33,758 bases of DNA from CAZBEL01 sp964628055 (GCA_964628055.1 CAZVNL010000026.1:1-33758); one strand, 5' to 3'. Shown: positions 16,646 through 26,206, numbered from the stretch's first letter. Notes: generated by a model from the letters alone, not told the origin. Numbers and translations are program-made.

Positions 16646-18168
16646 TGCGACTGCTCACCCGCCACCAATCCCGAACCCTTGACAGAATAGCCATGACGGA
16701 GTATGGCGTACCGGGGATAGAACTCATGGGTAACGCCGGTAAAAAAGTGGCTGACACAGCCCAACAAATGGTAGCCGAAATCCCCGAACCGACCATCACG
16801 ATCATTTGCGGCAAGGGAAACAACGGCGGGGACGGTTTTGCGGCGGCAGCCTTTTTGCAAGAGGCTGGTTTTACTCCCCGTATCTTGAGTCTGGTAAAAG
16901 GCGATTCCATCAAGGGTGATCCCCTGTATTACTACCAACAATGTTTACAAAAAGGCTTGAAAATCGAATTCCCAGAGGCTGTCCCTGATTCACCTTTACA
17001 AGGGGATTTAGTGATCGATGCTCTGTTAGGTACTGGCTTTCGAGGAGTTTTGCGGTCACCTCTGGACAACTGGATTCGCTGGATCAATAACGCCTCCCTT
17101 CCCGTGCTTGCCATAGACATTCCCTCGGGCCTGGATGCCGATACAGGACAAGTGAATCCCGTGGCCATCCGGGCGACGAAAACCGTAACGATGGGCTACT
17201 CCAAACTCGGGCTACATCTTAAACACGGAAAAACCTTAACTGGCGACGTCATTCCAGTGGACATCGGTTTTCCCAAACACATTACAATTCCAGGGATAAA
17301 ATGGCGCCTGTTCGCGGAAGAAAAGGTGAAACAAGCCCTCTCTCCACTCGCGGTAGATACGTACAAGCATCGCCAGGGGAAAGTCCTCATCATCGCCGGC
17401 TCCCAGGGAATGACGGGTGCGGCGGTCCTGGCCACGTACGGGTCCTTACGCACCGGCGCGGGCCTGGTGGTCACGTGTGCTCCCTCGTCACTACACTCCA
17501 TTTACGAAACGACCATTCGGGAAGGGCTTACCCAACCCTGTTCAGACCGGGGGAAAGGCTATTTCTGCACGTCAAGTATTGCGGAGATTCAGGCGAAATT
17601 AGAATGGTGTGATGCGGTGGCCATCGGTCCTGGGTTGGGAGCCCATCCGGAAACCCAGGTGTTCCTTGAGCAACTCCTACCCACCCTTAACAAACCTACC
17701 GTCATCGATGCCGACGGATTACGAGCTTTTCATAAGCAACATCTGGATTTTACGGCCTTGCAAATCCCCTTTGTCCTTACCCCTCACTGGGGTGAATGGT
17801 GTACCCTCGCTGGCGTACCCATTACTAAGATTCGGGATGCATTTCCCCAGGCCGTCGCCGCCTTCATGGAGCCGTTCCCCGGTGTGCTGGTGTTAAAAAA
17901 CGCTCCCACGGTAACGTGTTATCAAGATTTAGCGGTGGTGAATCCCACGGGGAATCCCGGGCTGGCCACCGGAGGTACAGGGGACGTACTCACCGGGATG
18001 ATTGTCACCTTTTTAGCCCAGGGGATAGACCCGTTCCTTGCCTCCCAGGTGGCGGTTTATTTGCACGGTAAAACGGCCAACGCCGTGGCCACGGCCCAAA
18101 GCCAACGGGGAATGTTGGCTTCCGATTTACTCACTTCCTTACCGGGGATATTACAACTCTATGACTAA
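16645..18168 (+). CDS. nnr: Bifunctional NAD(P)H-hydrate epimerase / ADP-dependent NAD(P)H-hydrate dehydratase
   Basis: This enzyme repairs damaged, hydrated NAD(P)H. The epimerase half (about 1-215) interconverts the R and S hydrates, and the dehydratase half (about 225-507) dehydrates the S form using ADP. The N-terminal domain shows CGKGNNGGDGFAAA (55-68) and VIDALLGTGFRG (123-134). The C-terminal domain shows HRQGKVLIIAGSQGMTGAA (242-260) and the catalytic GGTGDVLTG (443-451). The 507-residue length is usual for the fused form. It overlaps its neighbours on both sides. Confidence 0.96.
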   Translation: MRLLTRHQSRTLDRIAMTEYGVPGIELMGNAGKKVADTAQQMVAEIPEPTITIICGKGNNGGDGFAAAAFLQEAGFTPRILSLVKGDSIKGDPLYYYQQCLQKGLKIEFPEAVPDSPLQGDLVIDALLGTGFRGVLRSPLDNWIRWINNASLPVLAIDIPSGLDADTGQVNPVAIRATKTVTMGYSKLGLHLKHGKTLTGDVIPVDIGFPKHITIPGIKWRLFAEEKVKQALSPLAVDTYKHRQGKVLIIAGSQGMTGAAVLATYGSLRTGAGLVVTCAPSSLHSIYETTIREGLTQPCSDRGKGYFCTSSIAEIQAKLEWCDAVAIGPGLGAHPETQVFLEQLLPTLNKPTVIDADGLRAFHKQHLDFTALQIPFVLTPHWGEWCTLAGVPITKIRDAFPQAVAAFMEPFPGVLVLKNAPTVTCYQDLAVVNPTGNPGLATGGTGDVLTGMIVTFLAQGIDPFLASQVAVYLHGKTANAVATAQSQRGMLASDLLTSLPGILQLYD

Positions 18169-18514
18169 AACCACCTTTCGCGCCCTTTTAGGAGCCTATT
18201 TGTTGTTAATCCTCGCCGTTTCCAGCATTCCCGGCCATTCGCTACCCAAGCTAACCATTTTTACTTTCGATAAGGTGTTGCATTTTTTCGAGTACTCCGT
18301 CTTAGGAATCCTGACCGTGAGGAGCCTCCCGCGTTATACCCTTGTCTGGATGACAGGGGCCGTTTTGGGAGGCATGTTATTCGGCGGTTTGGATGAGCTG
18401 TGGCAAACTCTAACCCCGGGCCGCTTCCCCAGCGGTTGGGACATGTTGGCCGATTGGGTCGGCCTTTGGGCGGGATTTATTACCACAGCCTATCTCCAAA
18501 AACAATTCGCATGA
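18161..18514 (+). CDS. VanZ-like family membrane protein
   Basis: This is a 117-residue membrane protein with about four hydrophobic segments. It carries the VanZ-family pattern: 'SSIPGHSLP' after the first helix, 'FDKVLHFFEYSVLGIL' in the second, 'GGLDELWQTLTPGRFPSGWDMLADWVG' before the last. Members are of unknown biochemical function; VanZ itself confers low-level teicoplanin resistance, but most relatives have no link to resistance. I chose the ATG at 18161 because it directly precedes the first helix. It overlaps nnr by 8 nt and recN by 4 nt (ATGA). Confidence 0.88.
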   Translation: MTKTTFRALLGAYLLLILAVSSIPGHSLPKLTIFTFDKVLHFFEYSVLGILTVRSLPRYTLVWMTGAVLGGMLFGGLDELWQTLTPGRFPSGWDMLADWVGLWAGFITTAYLQKQFA

Positions 18515-20154
18515 TCGAGCATCTTACCATCAAAGATTTCGCCATCCTCGATTCTCTGGAGGTGGACTTTTTCCCCGGTTTAACGGTCATCACGGGTGAG
18601 ACCGGTGCTGGCAAATCCATCCTGGTGAAAGCCATGAGCATCACTTTAGGCGCAAAACCCGTATCCACCGACGTGCGTAGCCAGCAAGCGCAAGCAGTTT
18701 TAGAGATCATCGCCCAACAACACTACTACCGAAGGATCATCAAGTCCAATGGCCGGGTTCGTTCTTTCATCGATGACGTACCGAAAAAGGAACGTCTCTA
18801 CCGTCAACAGATCCACTCCCTGGCCGATTTCCACGGTCAACATGAACAACAGTACATCATGGACCCGAGGACGCACATCGATTTCCTGGACCGTTTCGCT
18901 CGCGGAAGTGAAAAGTTCGACGAATTGAAAGATGTTTACCAAGCGTTTGAACGGGCTAAAAAGCAACTTGCTGAAAAACGTACTCGTCTGGCGCAAGCCC
19001 AGGACCGTAAGGCTCTCTTACAATACCAGATGGCGGAGATTGACAGTGTGAATCCCCAGCCGGACGAGGATCACCTGTTAATGGAGGAGTATAAAAAATT
19101 GTCTCATATAGACGAACTTTTTGCCACCTTACAACAGCTTACCCAGGAACTTACTGAGGAAGACCAGTCTGTTTACCAGCGATTGGCCGCCGCCCGGGGA
19201 ATGCTGGAACACCTGCGCCACGTGGACAAAAACCTCGTACCTTACCTGGATCAACTCCAGGAAGCCATGGAAATCCTTCAGGATATTGGTTTTGGGTTGA
19301 CCCGCTACCAGGAAGACCTGAATAGGAATCCCCAACGCCTACAAGATTTGGAAGCCCGGATCCAGGCTCTGGAAGCGTTAAAAAGAAAATATGGTGGCAG
19401 TCTTGAATCCGTACTGAATTATCGGCATTCCTTGCAAGAAGAATCCACCTCTTTAAACACGCTTCAACAAACCATTGCACAAACCGAACAAGACATTGAG
19501 CGTTTAACGGCCGACTACCAGGAGTTGGCGGATGCTTTACACAGCCGACGGACGCGCTCCGCGGCGGTATTGAACCAGGCTATCGCCGCGGAAATGGAAC
19601 ACCTGCAAATGCCTGGAGCCCAGTTTAAAACGAAACTAACAGTGGAAACCGACCCCGATTCTCCAATTTCCCTGGACGGCGATCCCGTCCTCTACGGACC
19701 AAAAGGATACGACCAGGTAGAATTCTACTTATCGGCCAATCCCGGGGAACAGTTAAAACCCTTAGCGCAAATTGCTTCGGGAGGAGAAGTCTCCCGCATC
19801 ATGCTGGCCATCAAGACCATTTTTCAGGATATGGACCCGGTTAACACCCTTATTTTCGACGAAATTGACACGGGCATCTCAGGGCAAGCCGCCGAACAAG
19901 TGGCCGCCAATCTCCAGAAGTTAGCCCAAACCAAGCAGGTGATTTGCGTTACCCACTTACCTCAGATTGCCTCCGTGGCCGATCATCACCTGCACCTTAC
20001 GAAAACGGCCACCGCTGAGCACACGCTGGTTTCCGCCCGGTACCTGGAAAAAAAGGAACGGGTTCAGGCCATTGCCCAACTATTCAGTGGCCGTACCGTC
20101 ACTATGGAATCTTTAGAAACAGCGAAGACATTCGTAGAGAGCGCGCATGGATAA
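18511..20154 (+). CDS. recN: DNA repair protein RecN
   Basis: RecN is an SMC-like ATPase acting in recombinational repair of double-strand breaks. The 547-residue product has the family's length. Walker A is GETGAGKS at 29-36. A long coiled-coil-rich middle (about 130-370) follows. The ABC signature ASGGEVSR is near 423-430, and Walker B, TLIFDEIDTGISG, is near 445-457. The start at 18511 (MIEHLTIKDFAILDS) is the typical RecN beginning and overlaps the VanZ-like stop. The end overlaps murA by 8 nt. Confidence 0.97.
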   Translation: MIEHLTIKDFAILDSLEVDFFPGLTVITGETGAGKSILVKAMSITLGAKPVSTDVRSQQAQAVLEIIAQQHYYRRIIKSNGRVRSFIDDVPKKERLYRQQIHSLADFHGQHEQQYIMDPRTHIDFLDRFARGSEKFDELKDVYQAFERAKKQLAEKRTRLAQAQDRKALLQYQMAEIDSVNPQPDEDHLLMEEYKKLSHIDELFATLQQLTQELTEEDQSVYQRLAAARGMLEHLRHVDKNLVPYLDQLQEAMEILQDIGFGLTRYQEDLNRNPQRLQDLEARIQALEALKRKYGGSLESVLNYRHSLQEESTSLNTLQQTIAQTEQDIERLTADYQELADALHSRRTRSAAVLNQAIAAEMEHLQMPGAQFKTKLTVETDPDSPISLDGDPVLYGPKGYDQVEFYLSANPGEQLKPLAQIASGGEVSRIMLAIKTIFQDMDPVNTLIFDEIDTGISGQAAEQVAANLQKLAQTKQVICVTHLPQIASVADHHLHLTKTATAEHTLVSARYLEKKERVQAIAQLFSGRTVTMESLETAKTFVESAHG

Positions 20155-21397
20155 ACTGGTGATTATTGGCGGTGAGCCGCTGGCTGGTGAAGTAACCATT
20201 GGCGGCGCTAAAAACGCTGTCTTACCCATCATGGCTGCGGCCTTGTTGGCTCCGGGCAAAACGCGTCTACAACGGGTACCCGACCTCCGCGACACTCGTA
20301 CCATGATCCGCTTATTAGAAATCATCGGGGCCAAAGTGACCTTCCAAAACCATGCGCTGGATATTGATTGTACTACCATCGACAACCCCGAAGCGCCGTA
20401 CGAACTGGTGAAAACAATGCGGGCTTCTTTTTACGTCTTAGGTCCGCTCATTGCCCGCTGCGGTCGTGTGAAAGTCTCTTTGCCTGGCGGTTGCGCTTGG
20501 GGTCCCCGACCGGTGGACTTCCACTTGAAAGGGTTAGAATCCTTAGGGGCGAATATTCGCCTGGACCACGGGTACATCCTGGCCAAAGCGCAACGGCTAA
20601 AAGGCAATGAAATCCGGTTCGATTTCCCCTCCGTGGGGGCTACAGGCAACATTGTCATGGCCGCCGTCCTGGCCCAGGGAACGACCCACGTGGAAAACGC
20701 CGCCCGGGAACCGGAAATCGTCCAACTCTGCCAGGTCCTAAATCAAATGGGGGCCAATATCGAAGGAATAGGAACCGATACGTTGGTTATTGAAGGAACC
20801 GAGACACTTCACCCAACGCACGTCAACGTGATTCCCGATCGCATAGAAGCCGGGACATTCCTCATCGCCGGCGCCGCCCTGGGAGAAATCACCCTCGTGG
20901 GCGCGGAACCAAACCATCTCCATACCGTCATGGATAAGATCGAACAGACGGGAGCAACCCTCACGGTTACCAAAGACAAGATCGCCGTCACCAAAGCACC
21001 GACCCTCCGACCCGTGGACGTAACCACTGCCGTCTATCCCGGTTTCCCCACGGATTTACAGGCCCAATGGATTGCCCTCATGGCCATTGCCCAAGGCACG
21101 GCCGTCATTACTGATACGATCTACCACGACCGGTTCACCCATGTTCCCGAATTGGTCCGCCTGGGAGCCGATATTCGGCTGGAGAGCAACGTCGCTATTA
21201 CCCGGGGCGTGGAGCATTTAGTGGGCGCGCCGGTGATGTCTACTGATATTCGCGCCAGCGCCTCTTTGATCTTAGCCGGTCTCATGGCCGAGGGGCGGAC
21301 CGACATCAGCCGCGTTTACCATATCGATCGAGGCTACGAGCATATTGAAGATAAATTTCAGGCTCTGGGAGCCAAAATCTGGCGGGAATACGAATAG
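20147..21397 (+). CDS. murA: UDP-N-acetylglucosamine 1-carboxyvinyltransferase
   Basis: MurA adds enolpyruvate from PEP to UDP-GlcNAc, the first committed step of peptidoglycan synthesis, and is the target of fosfomycin. The 416-residue protein shows Lys22-Asn23 (GGAKNAVLP) and the active-site Cys116 in PGGCAWGPRPVDFHLKG. Because the cysteine is present rather than aspartate, the fosfomycin-sensitive form is expected. Other family segments are FPSVGATGNIVMAA and the C-terminal DIRASASLILAGL. The start lies inside the end of recN. Confidence 0.98.
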   Translation: MDKLVIIGGEPLAGEVTIGGAKNAVLPIMAAALLAPGKTRLQRVPDLRDTRTMIRLLEIIGAKVTFQNHALDIDCTTIDNPEAPYELVKTMRASFYVLGPLIARCGRVKVSLPGGCAWGPRPVDFHLKGLESLGANIRLDHGYILAKAQRLKGNEIRFDFPSVGATGNIVMAAVLAQGTTHVENAAREPEIVQLCQVLNQMGANIEGIGTDTLVIEGTETLHPTHVNVIPDRIEAGTFLIAGAALGEITLVGAEPNHLHTVMDKIEQTGATLTVTKDKIAVTKAPTLRPVDVTTAVYPGFPTDLQAQWIALMAIAQGTAVITDTIYHDRFTHVPELVRLGADIRLESNVAITRGVEHLVGAPVMSTDIRASASLILAGLMAEGRTDISRVYHIDRGYEHIEDKFQALGAKIWREYE

Positions 21398-21463
21398 CAG
21401 TTTTTTTTCCGTGTGAGGAGTATTACCTTCAAACCCATCCGTTTTCAAGGAAAAGGATAAACT

Positions 21464-22813
21464 ATGAAAATCGTAATTATTGGTGTCGGTGAGGTCGGTT
21501 TTCAAACGGCAAAGGCCCTTAGCGAGGACAACCACGACATCACGGCGGTGGACCTTGATCCTGAGAAAGTGCGCCGGGCTTCGGAAAACCTGGACGTTAT
21601 CGTCGTTGAAGGGAACGGGGCCAGCCCAAAGACCCTCCACAAGGCACGTGTGGAAGACGCCGACTACGTTTTATGTCTCACCCGGGTAGACGAAGTCAAT
21701 CTCATCGCAGCTCAACAAGCCCACGTATTGGGAGCCCGGAAAATCATCGCCCGGCTCCGCAATCAACAATACACCGCCCGTGATTCCATTGTCCGACCGG
21801 AAAAATTCGGGGTAAACCTAGTCATCCATCCAGAGAAAGAGGCCCGCCAGGAAATCATCCGCCTGGTACGCCATCCCTACGCCACTCAGGTCATGGACTT
21901 TGAAGACGGCCGTATGCTAATGATCGGTCTTCGTCTCAACGAAAACTGCAACCGCATCATCGGAAATAGTGTCCGGGATTTATGTGAGAGTGTGGTAGAC
22001 TACAAATTCGGCATCATTGCTGTACAACGAGGCCGTGAAACAACCGTACCCTGGGGAGACTTTGTCTTCGAAAAGGAGGATACCGTATACTTCATCATCA
22101 AAACCAAGCAAGTTGACAAATTAATGGAGTTGCTGGGTAAAACACCTTCTAAAACACGACGGGTCATGGTCCTGGGCGGCAGTAAAATTGGGCGCTCCAT
22201 CGTGGAAGAACTACAACATGAAATGAACGTTCGTCTGGTGGAAATCAACCGGGAAAAAGCCGAAATGATCGCCAACCAGATGGAGAATACCCTGGTTATC
22301 AACGCCAATGGGGCTGATATTGAATTTTTAAAATCGGAAAATATCCAGGAAGTGGATAGTTTCATTGCCGTCACCAGCAAAGAAGAAAAGAATCTCTTAT
22401 CCGGGTTACTGGCCCATCACCTTGGAGTGAAACAAACGATCATCCACATTACCACCACGGAGTATTTACCCATCATCCAGGAAATTGGCATTGGCGCAGC
22501 CATTAGTAAAAACATGTCCACGGTGAATACGATTCTGCGGGAGATACGAAGTGATCTTTCGGAGACTTCCGTGGCCACTTTCCAGGAAATCGACGTGGAC
22601 GTACTTGAGTTACAGCCGGAAGTGGGGAGTCGTGTAACTCAAGCTCCCCTTTCGGAAGTGGCGTTTCCTAAAGATAGCATCATTGGCGTTATCAACCACC
22701 ACGGTTATCTCAGTATCGCTAGGGGAAATTCCCAGTTAACCAGTGAGGATACCGTGTTGGTCTTCGCCAAAAACCACGTCATTCAGAAGGTCCAAAAGCT
22801 CTTCCGCGCTTAA
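21464..22813 (+). CDS. trkA: Trk potassium transport system regulatory protein TrkA
   Basis: TrkA is the cytoplasmic nucleotide-binding partner that gates the TrkH potassium channel. The 449-residue protein has two tandem RCK units. The first Rossmann motif is GVGEVG (7-12) with an acidic residue at the end of the second strand (VDLD, about 29-32). The second is GGSKIG (238-243). Each is followed by a TrkA-C domain. AAGGA lies upstream of the ATG. The stop and the trkH start share one base (TAATG), indicating coupled synthesis of the two partners. Confidence 0.96.
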   Translation: MKIVIIGVGEVGFQTAKALSEDNHDITAVDLDPEKVRRASENLDVIVVEGNGASPKTLHKARVEDADYVLCLTRVDEVNLIAAQQAHVLGARKIIARLRNQQYTARDSIVRPEKFGVNLVIHPEKEARQEIIRLVRHPYATQVMDFEDGRMLMIGLRLNENCNRIIGNSVRDLCESVVDYKFGIIAVQRGRETTVPWGDFVFEKEDTVYFIIKTKQVDKLMELLGKTPSKTRRVMVLGGSKIGRSIVEELQHEMNVRLVEINREKAEMIANQMENTLVINANGADIEFLKSENIQEVDSFIAVTSKEEKNLLSGLLAHHLGVKQTIIHITTTEYLPIIQEIGIGAAISKNMSTVNTILREIRSDLSETSVATFQEIDVDVLELQPEVGSRVTQAPLSEVAFPKDSIIGVINHHGYLSIARGNSQLTSEDTVLVFAKNHVIQKVQKLFRA

Positions 22814-24282
22814 TGAACATTAAACCCGTTCTGAATATCCTTAGCGCATTACTGACGCTATTAGGACTCACGATGATCGTCCCTCTGGCGATCGCTTTTT
22901 TTTCCGGGGAACCCACCGTCCATGTGCTCCTGTTAACGACGTTAGGGACAATCGTCATTGGATTGCCCATCTGGCTTTTCACGCGGAAACACCGTTCATT
23001 AACCAACCGTGACGGCTTCGCCATTGTCACCTTCTCGTGGATTCTCACGGCTTTTGTGGGGGCCTTGCCCTTCTATTTAACAGGAGTAATCCCGAATATC
23101 ACCGATGCTTTTTTCGAAGCCATGTCGGGGGTCACCACCACCGGTGCTTCCATTTTAGGCAACTCGGTAACGCTTAGTCATCTGCCCAATGGAATTGAAA
23201 GTCTACCCCGTAGCATGCTCTACTGGCGCTCTTTCATCCAGTGGATTGGGGGTATGGGAATCATCGTCTTTTACATCGCCATACTTCCCCTCTTAGGTGT
23301 GGGGGGCGTCCAGCTTTTCCGGGCGGAAGTCCCCGGTCCCGTCGCCGATAAAATCCGACCCCGCGTCCGGGAAACAGCGAAAGCGCTCTGGTTGGTTTAT
23401 GTAGGTATCACAGGGGTGGAAATTCTGCTCTTACATATCGGGGGTATGGAGTGGTTCGATGCTATCTGCCACGGTTTCACAACCATGCCAACGGGGGGCT
23501 TTTCCACTAAAAACGCCAGCATCGGACACTTTGAAAGCGGCTTTATCCACTATGTAATTATCCTTTTCATGCTTCTGGCAGGGATCAATTTTTCATTGCA
23601 TTTCAAGGCCCTCACCGGCGACGTGAAATCCTATTTTCGCGATAGGGAATTTTTAGGCTACATTACCATTGCGGCAGTAGTTACCGGCATAATTTTTATC
23701 ACCCGTACCACGGAAACGGGCCAGTTTTCGGAGAAACATTTCCGGGAAGCGCTGTTTCAGACGGTGTCCATCCTCACTACCACAGGTTACACCACGGCAG
23801 ACTATGAAATCTGGTCGGTTATAGCTCAGTTTCTCATCCTGGCCATGATGTTCATTGGCGGTATGGGCGGTTCCACAGGAGGCGGGATGAAGATTATCCG
23901 GTTTTTACTATTAATCAAGTATGCCTCTTTAGAAACGCGGCGCATGCTCCATGCCCACGCCATCATTCCCATACGGATCGGCAACCGCTACATCAGCGAG
24001 GATGTGATCCGCAATACCATGGGGTTCTTTTTAATCTACCTCTCTATTTTCGTTCTGGCTACCCTTTTGCTCACGGCCATGAACATCAATTTGGAATCGG
24101 CCATGGGGGCTGCCGCTTCGGCCCTGGGGAACATCGGCCCCGGACTGGGAGATTTTGGCCCAATGGATAATTATGCCTTGTTACCGGCGACGGGTAAGTG
24201 GATCCTCTCCTTCTGCATGCTCCTGGGGCGCCTGGAATTGTTCACGGTCATGGTCATGTTCAGCCGTTCGTTCTGGAAATAA
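22813..24282 (+). CDS. trkH: Trk potassium transporter membrane subunit TrkH
   Basis: TrkH forms the potassium-conducting pore in the inner membrane. The 489-residue, highly hydrophobic protein has the expected pseudo-fourfold pore loops: SGVTTTGAS (near 107), TMPTGGFST, TTTGYTTAD and NIGPGLGDFG. It also has the family's RSFIQWIGGMGIIVF segment. The C-terminal LLGRLELFTVMVMFSRSFW is a strong TrkH/TrkG hallmark. It pairs with trkA immediately upstream. Confidence 0.97.
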   Translation: MNIKPVLNILSALLTLLGLTMIVPLAIAFFSGEPTVHVLLLTTLGTIVIGLPIWLFTRKHRSLTNRDGFAIVTFSWILTAFVGALPFYLTGVIPNITDAFFEAMSGVTTTGASILGNSVTLSHLPNGIESLPRSMLYWRSFIQWIGGMGIIVFYIAILPLLGVGGVQLFRAEVPGPVADKIRPRVRETAKALWLVYVGITGVEILLLHIGGMEWFDAICHGFTTMPTGGFSTKNASIGHFESGFIHYVIILFMLLAGINFSLHFKALTGDVKSYFRDREFLGYITIAAVVTGIIFITRTTETGQFSEKHFREALFQTVSILTTTGYTTADYEIWSVIAQFLILAMMFIGGMGGSTGGGMKIIRFLLLIKYASLETRRMLHAHAIIPIRIGNRYISEDVIRNTMGFFLIYLSIFVLATLLLTAMNINLESAMGAAASALGNIGPGLGDFGPMDNYALLPATGKWILSFCMLLGRLELFTVMVMFSRSFWK

Positions 24283-24302
24283 ACCGGAAAAAGGGAAGCA
24301 AA

Positions 24303-25073
24303 ATGCCATTAGTTCTAACTACTACAGAAAACCACATCGCCACCGTCACGATTAACCGGTCGGAAGCGCTCAACGCTATGAACCTATCACTGGTCAAGGC
24401 GCTCCTAGAAGCGTTGGACGCATTCATTGACGACGATCAAGTGGGAGTCATCATACTCACCGGGAGTGGCGACCGGGCTTTTGTGGCCGGGGCCGATATT
24501 AAAGCCCTGCAAACCATGGATAAAGATGCCGCTTACCAGTTCGGTGAAATGGGACAATATTTAATGCAAACAATTGCCGATGCTCCTAAACCAGTTATTG
24601 CAGCGGTGAATGGTTTTGCCCTGGGTGGGGGTTGCGAAATCTGTTTAGCCTGTCACCTGAGGATTGCCAGCACCTCGGCTCGTTTCGCCCAACCTGAAGT
24701 TCACCTGGGCATTATCCCCGGTTGGGGTGGAACCCAGCGTCTCCCCCACTTGGTGGGCTTGGGTTTAGCCTACGAGCTTATCCTGTCTGGCCGCATGATT
24801 GACACCGATGAAGCATATCGCATCGGACTGGTGAATGCGGTAGTGCCCCCGGAGGAACTCCTCACGGCAGCTCAAAAAATGGCCAAATCCATCCTGGCCA
24901 ACGGTCCCCAGGCCGTTGCCCAAGCCATGCGTTGCATTCGCGAAGGGATCAATCGTGACCTGGCGAGCGGCTTGCAGTTAGAGCTTACGACGTTCAGCGA
25001 GCTGTTCACCACTGCAGAGACCCAGGAAGGACTCACCGCTTTCGTGGAAAAACGGAAACCCCGGTTTCGATAA
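24303..25073 (+). CDS. Enoyl-CoA hydratase/isomerase (crotonase family)
   Basis: This 256-residue protein matches short-chain enoyl-CoA hydratases, which hydrate trans-2-enoyl-CoA (for example crotonyl-CoA) in beta-oxidation or butyrate-type metabolism. Both catalytic glutamates are present: Glu112 in LGGGCEICLACHLRIA and Glu132 in QPEVHLGIIPGWGG. The CoA-binding AFVAGADIKAL (59-69) is also visible. The start at 24303 (MPLVLTTTENHIATVTINR) has GGGAAG upstream. A longer frame runs back into trkH and is not credible. It may be transcribed with trkAH, as the gap is 20 nt. The exact substrate cannot be told from sequence. Confidence 0.93.
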   Translation: MPLVLTTTENHIATVTINRSEALNAMNLSLVKALLEALDAFIDDDQVGVIILTGSGDRAFVAGADIKALQTMDKDAAYQFGEMGQYLMQTIADAPKPVIAAVNGFALGGGCEICLACHLRIASTSARFAQPEVHLGIIPGWGGTQRLPHLVGLGLAYELILSGRMIDTDEAYRIGLVNAVVPPEELLTAAQKMAKSILANGPQAVAQAMRCIREGINRDLASGLQLELTTFSELFTTAETQEGLTAFVEKRKPRFR

Positions 25074-25114
25074 ACCATTCGTAAACAGAGAACTTACCGT
25101 TGACCTACTCCCAC

Positions 25115-25164
25115 CTTGTTAACAAGATTAACTCAATCCCATCTCCCCGCTCCCTTTGTTAACA
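25115..25164. promoter_or_regulatory. Pair of TGTTAACA palindromes upstream of the DUF1611 gene
   Basis: TGTTAACA occurs at 25117-25124 (inside the 12-bp palindrome CTTGTTAACAAG, 25115-25126) and again at 25157-25164. The centres are exactly 40 bp apart, about four helical turns, so a regulator could bind both on one DNA face. The second copy ends 7 bp before the ATG at 25172. A possible -35 (TTGACC, 25100-25105) lies just upstream of the first copy, so binding could block transcription. No regulator gene is visible nearby; operator function is inferred. Confidence 0.4.
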
Positions 25165-25171
25165 TCCAACC

Positions 25172-26206
25172 ATGGCCCGGTTTGTTATCTTAGCCATTGA
25201 TACCTTCGATTACCTGCTGTGTAAAACGGGTAATATGCTTATCCGCTACCGTCCTTCCGAGGTGGTGGCTGTCATTGACCCTTCGAAGGCCGGAAAAACA
25301 GCCCAGGAAGTGTTAGGGTACGGGGGTCCGATCCCCGTCGTGGCAAATTTTCAAAAAGCTGCGGACTTTTCCCCTGATACCCTGGTGATTGGGAATGCGC
25401 CCCAGGGAGGCTTCATTAACACCGTCGTACGGAAAGAGCTCCTTGCCGCCATTTGCGGGGGATGTAACATCATTAACGGCATGCATCAGTTTTTGAACGA
25501 TGACCCGGAAATGCGAAAATTAGCAAAACACTACCAGCTGCAACTGACCGACCTTCGCCGACCCCCGGAAATACGGCATTTCCCCAAGGGAAGTTGGCAA
25601 AACCGGAAAATTCCCGTGTTGTTAGTCACCGGCACCGACTGTGACACGGGTAAAATGACCACGGCTTGGGAATTGAACCAACGCTTGACCTCCCGGGGCT
25701 GGCGGCCCTACTTCGTGGGTACGGGACAGACAGGTATTTTACTTTCCGGGCATGGTGTTCCTATCGATGCCGTGGTGGCCGATTTTATGGCCGGGGAAAT
25801 AGAGCACGTCCTGGACCAGGCTGGTGAGGCTGACGTCATTATTGTAGAGGGCCAGGGTAGTTTAACCAACATGTATTACTCCGGGGTGACCCTGGGGATC
25901 CTCCACGGTTGCATGCCCGATTTCCTCATTATGACCCATGAACCAAACCGTAAACTCGACGTGACCGATTACCCCATGGTGGACTTGAAAGTGAGTATGG
26001 ATTTGCATGTTAAATTAATGCAGCCCTTTAAACCCTCGCGCTTCCTGGGGGTGAATCTCCTGACCTTGCGGGATTCTGAGCCGGTCACTCGGCGCACGAT
26101 CCGCAATCTGGAAAATACCCTGGGACTCCCGGTAACCGATTTAATCAGATTTGGCGACGGCACATTACTCACCTCAATTGAAAATGCGCTCAAACAATGG
26201 ACCTGA
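25172..26206 (+). CDS. dgcN: DUF1611 family protein, likely DgcN-type D-glutamate N-acetyltransferase
   Basis: This 344-residue cytoplasmic protein has the two-part DUF1611 layout. An N-terminal Rossmann-like part (about 1-140) is followed by a P-loop-type C-terminal part with GTDCDTGKMTTA (154-165) and VEGQGSL. DUF1611 genes next to enolase-superfamily epimerases are known from marine Proteobacteria and haloarchaea. There DgcN acetylates D-glutamate and DgcA racemises N-acetyl-D-glutamate to the L form. Here the same pair overlaps by 10 nt. The domain call is firm. The D-glutamate function is inferred from context and could instead concern another amino acid or dipeptide. No Shine-Dalgarno is seen before the ATG. 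Confidence 0.8.
   Translation: MARFVILAIDTFDYLLCKTGNMLIRYRPSEVVAVIDPSKAGKTAQEVLGYGGPIPVVANFQKAADFSPDTLVIGNAPQGGFINTVVRKELLAAICGGCNIINGMHQFLNDDPEMRKLAKHYQLQLTDLRRPPEIRHFPKGSWQNRKIPVLLVTGTDCDTGKMTTAWELNQRLTSRGWRPYFVGTGQTGILLSGHGVPIDAVVADFMAGEIEHVLDQAGEADVIIVEGQGSLTNMYYSGVTLGILHGCMPDFLIMTHEPNRKLDVTDYPMVDLKVSMDLHVKLMQPFKPSRFLGVNLLTLRDSEPVTRRTIRNLENTLGLPVTDLIRFGDGTLLTSIENALKQWT

Noticed and set aside
18161..18514. Glycopeptide (teicoplanin) resistance gene vanZ
   Set aside because: VanZ-like membrane proteins are widespread and mostly unrelated to resistance. No other van genes are present and the context is housekeeping.
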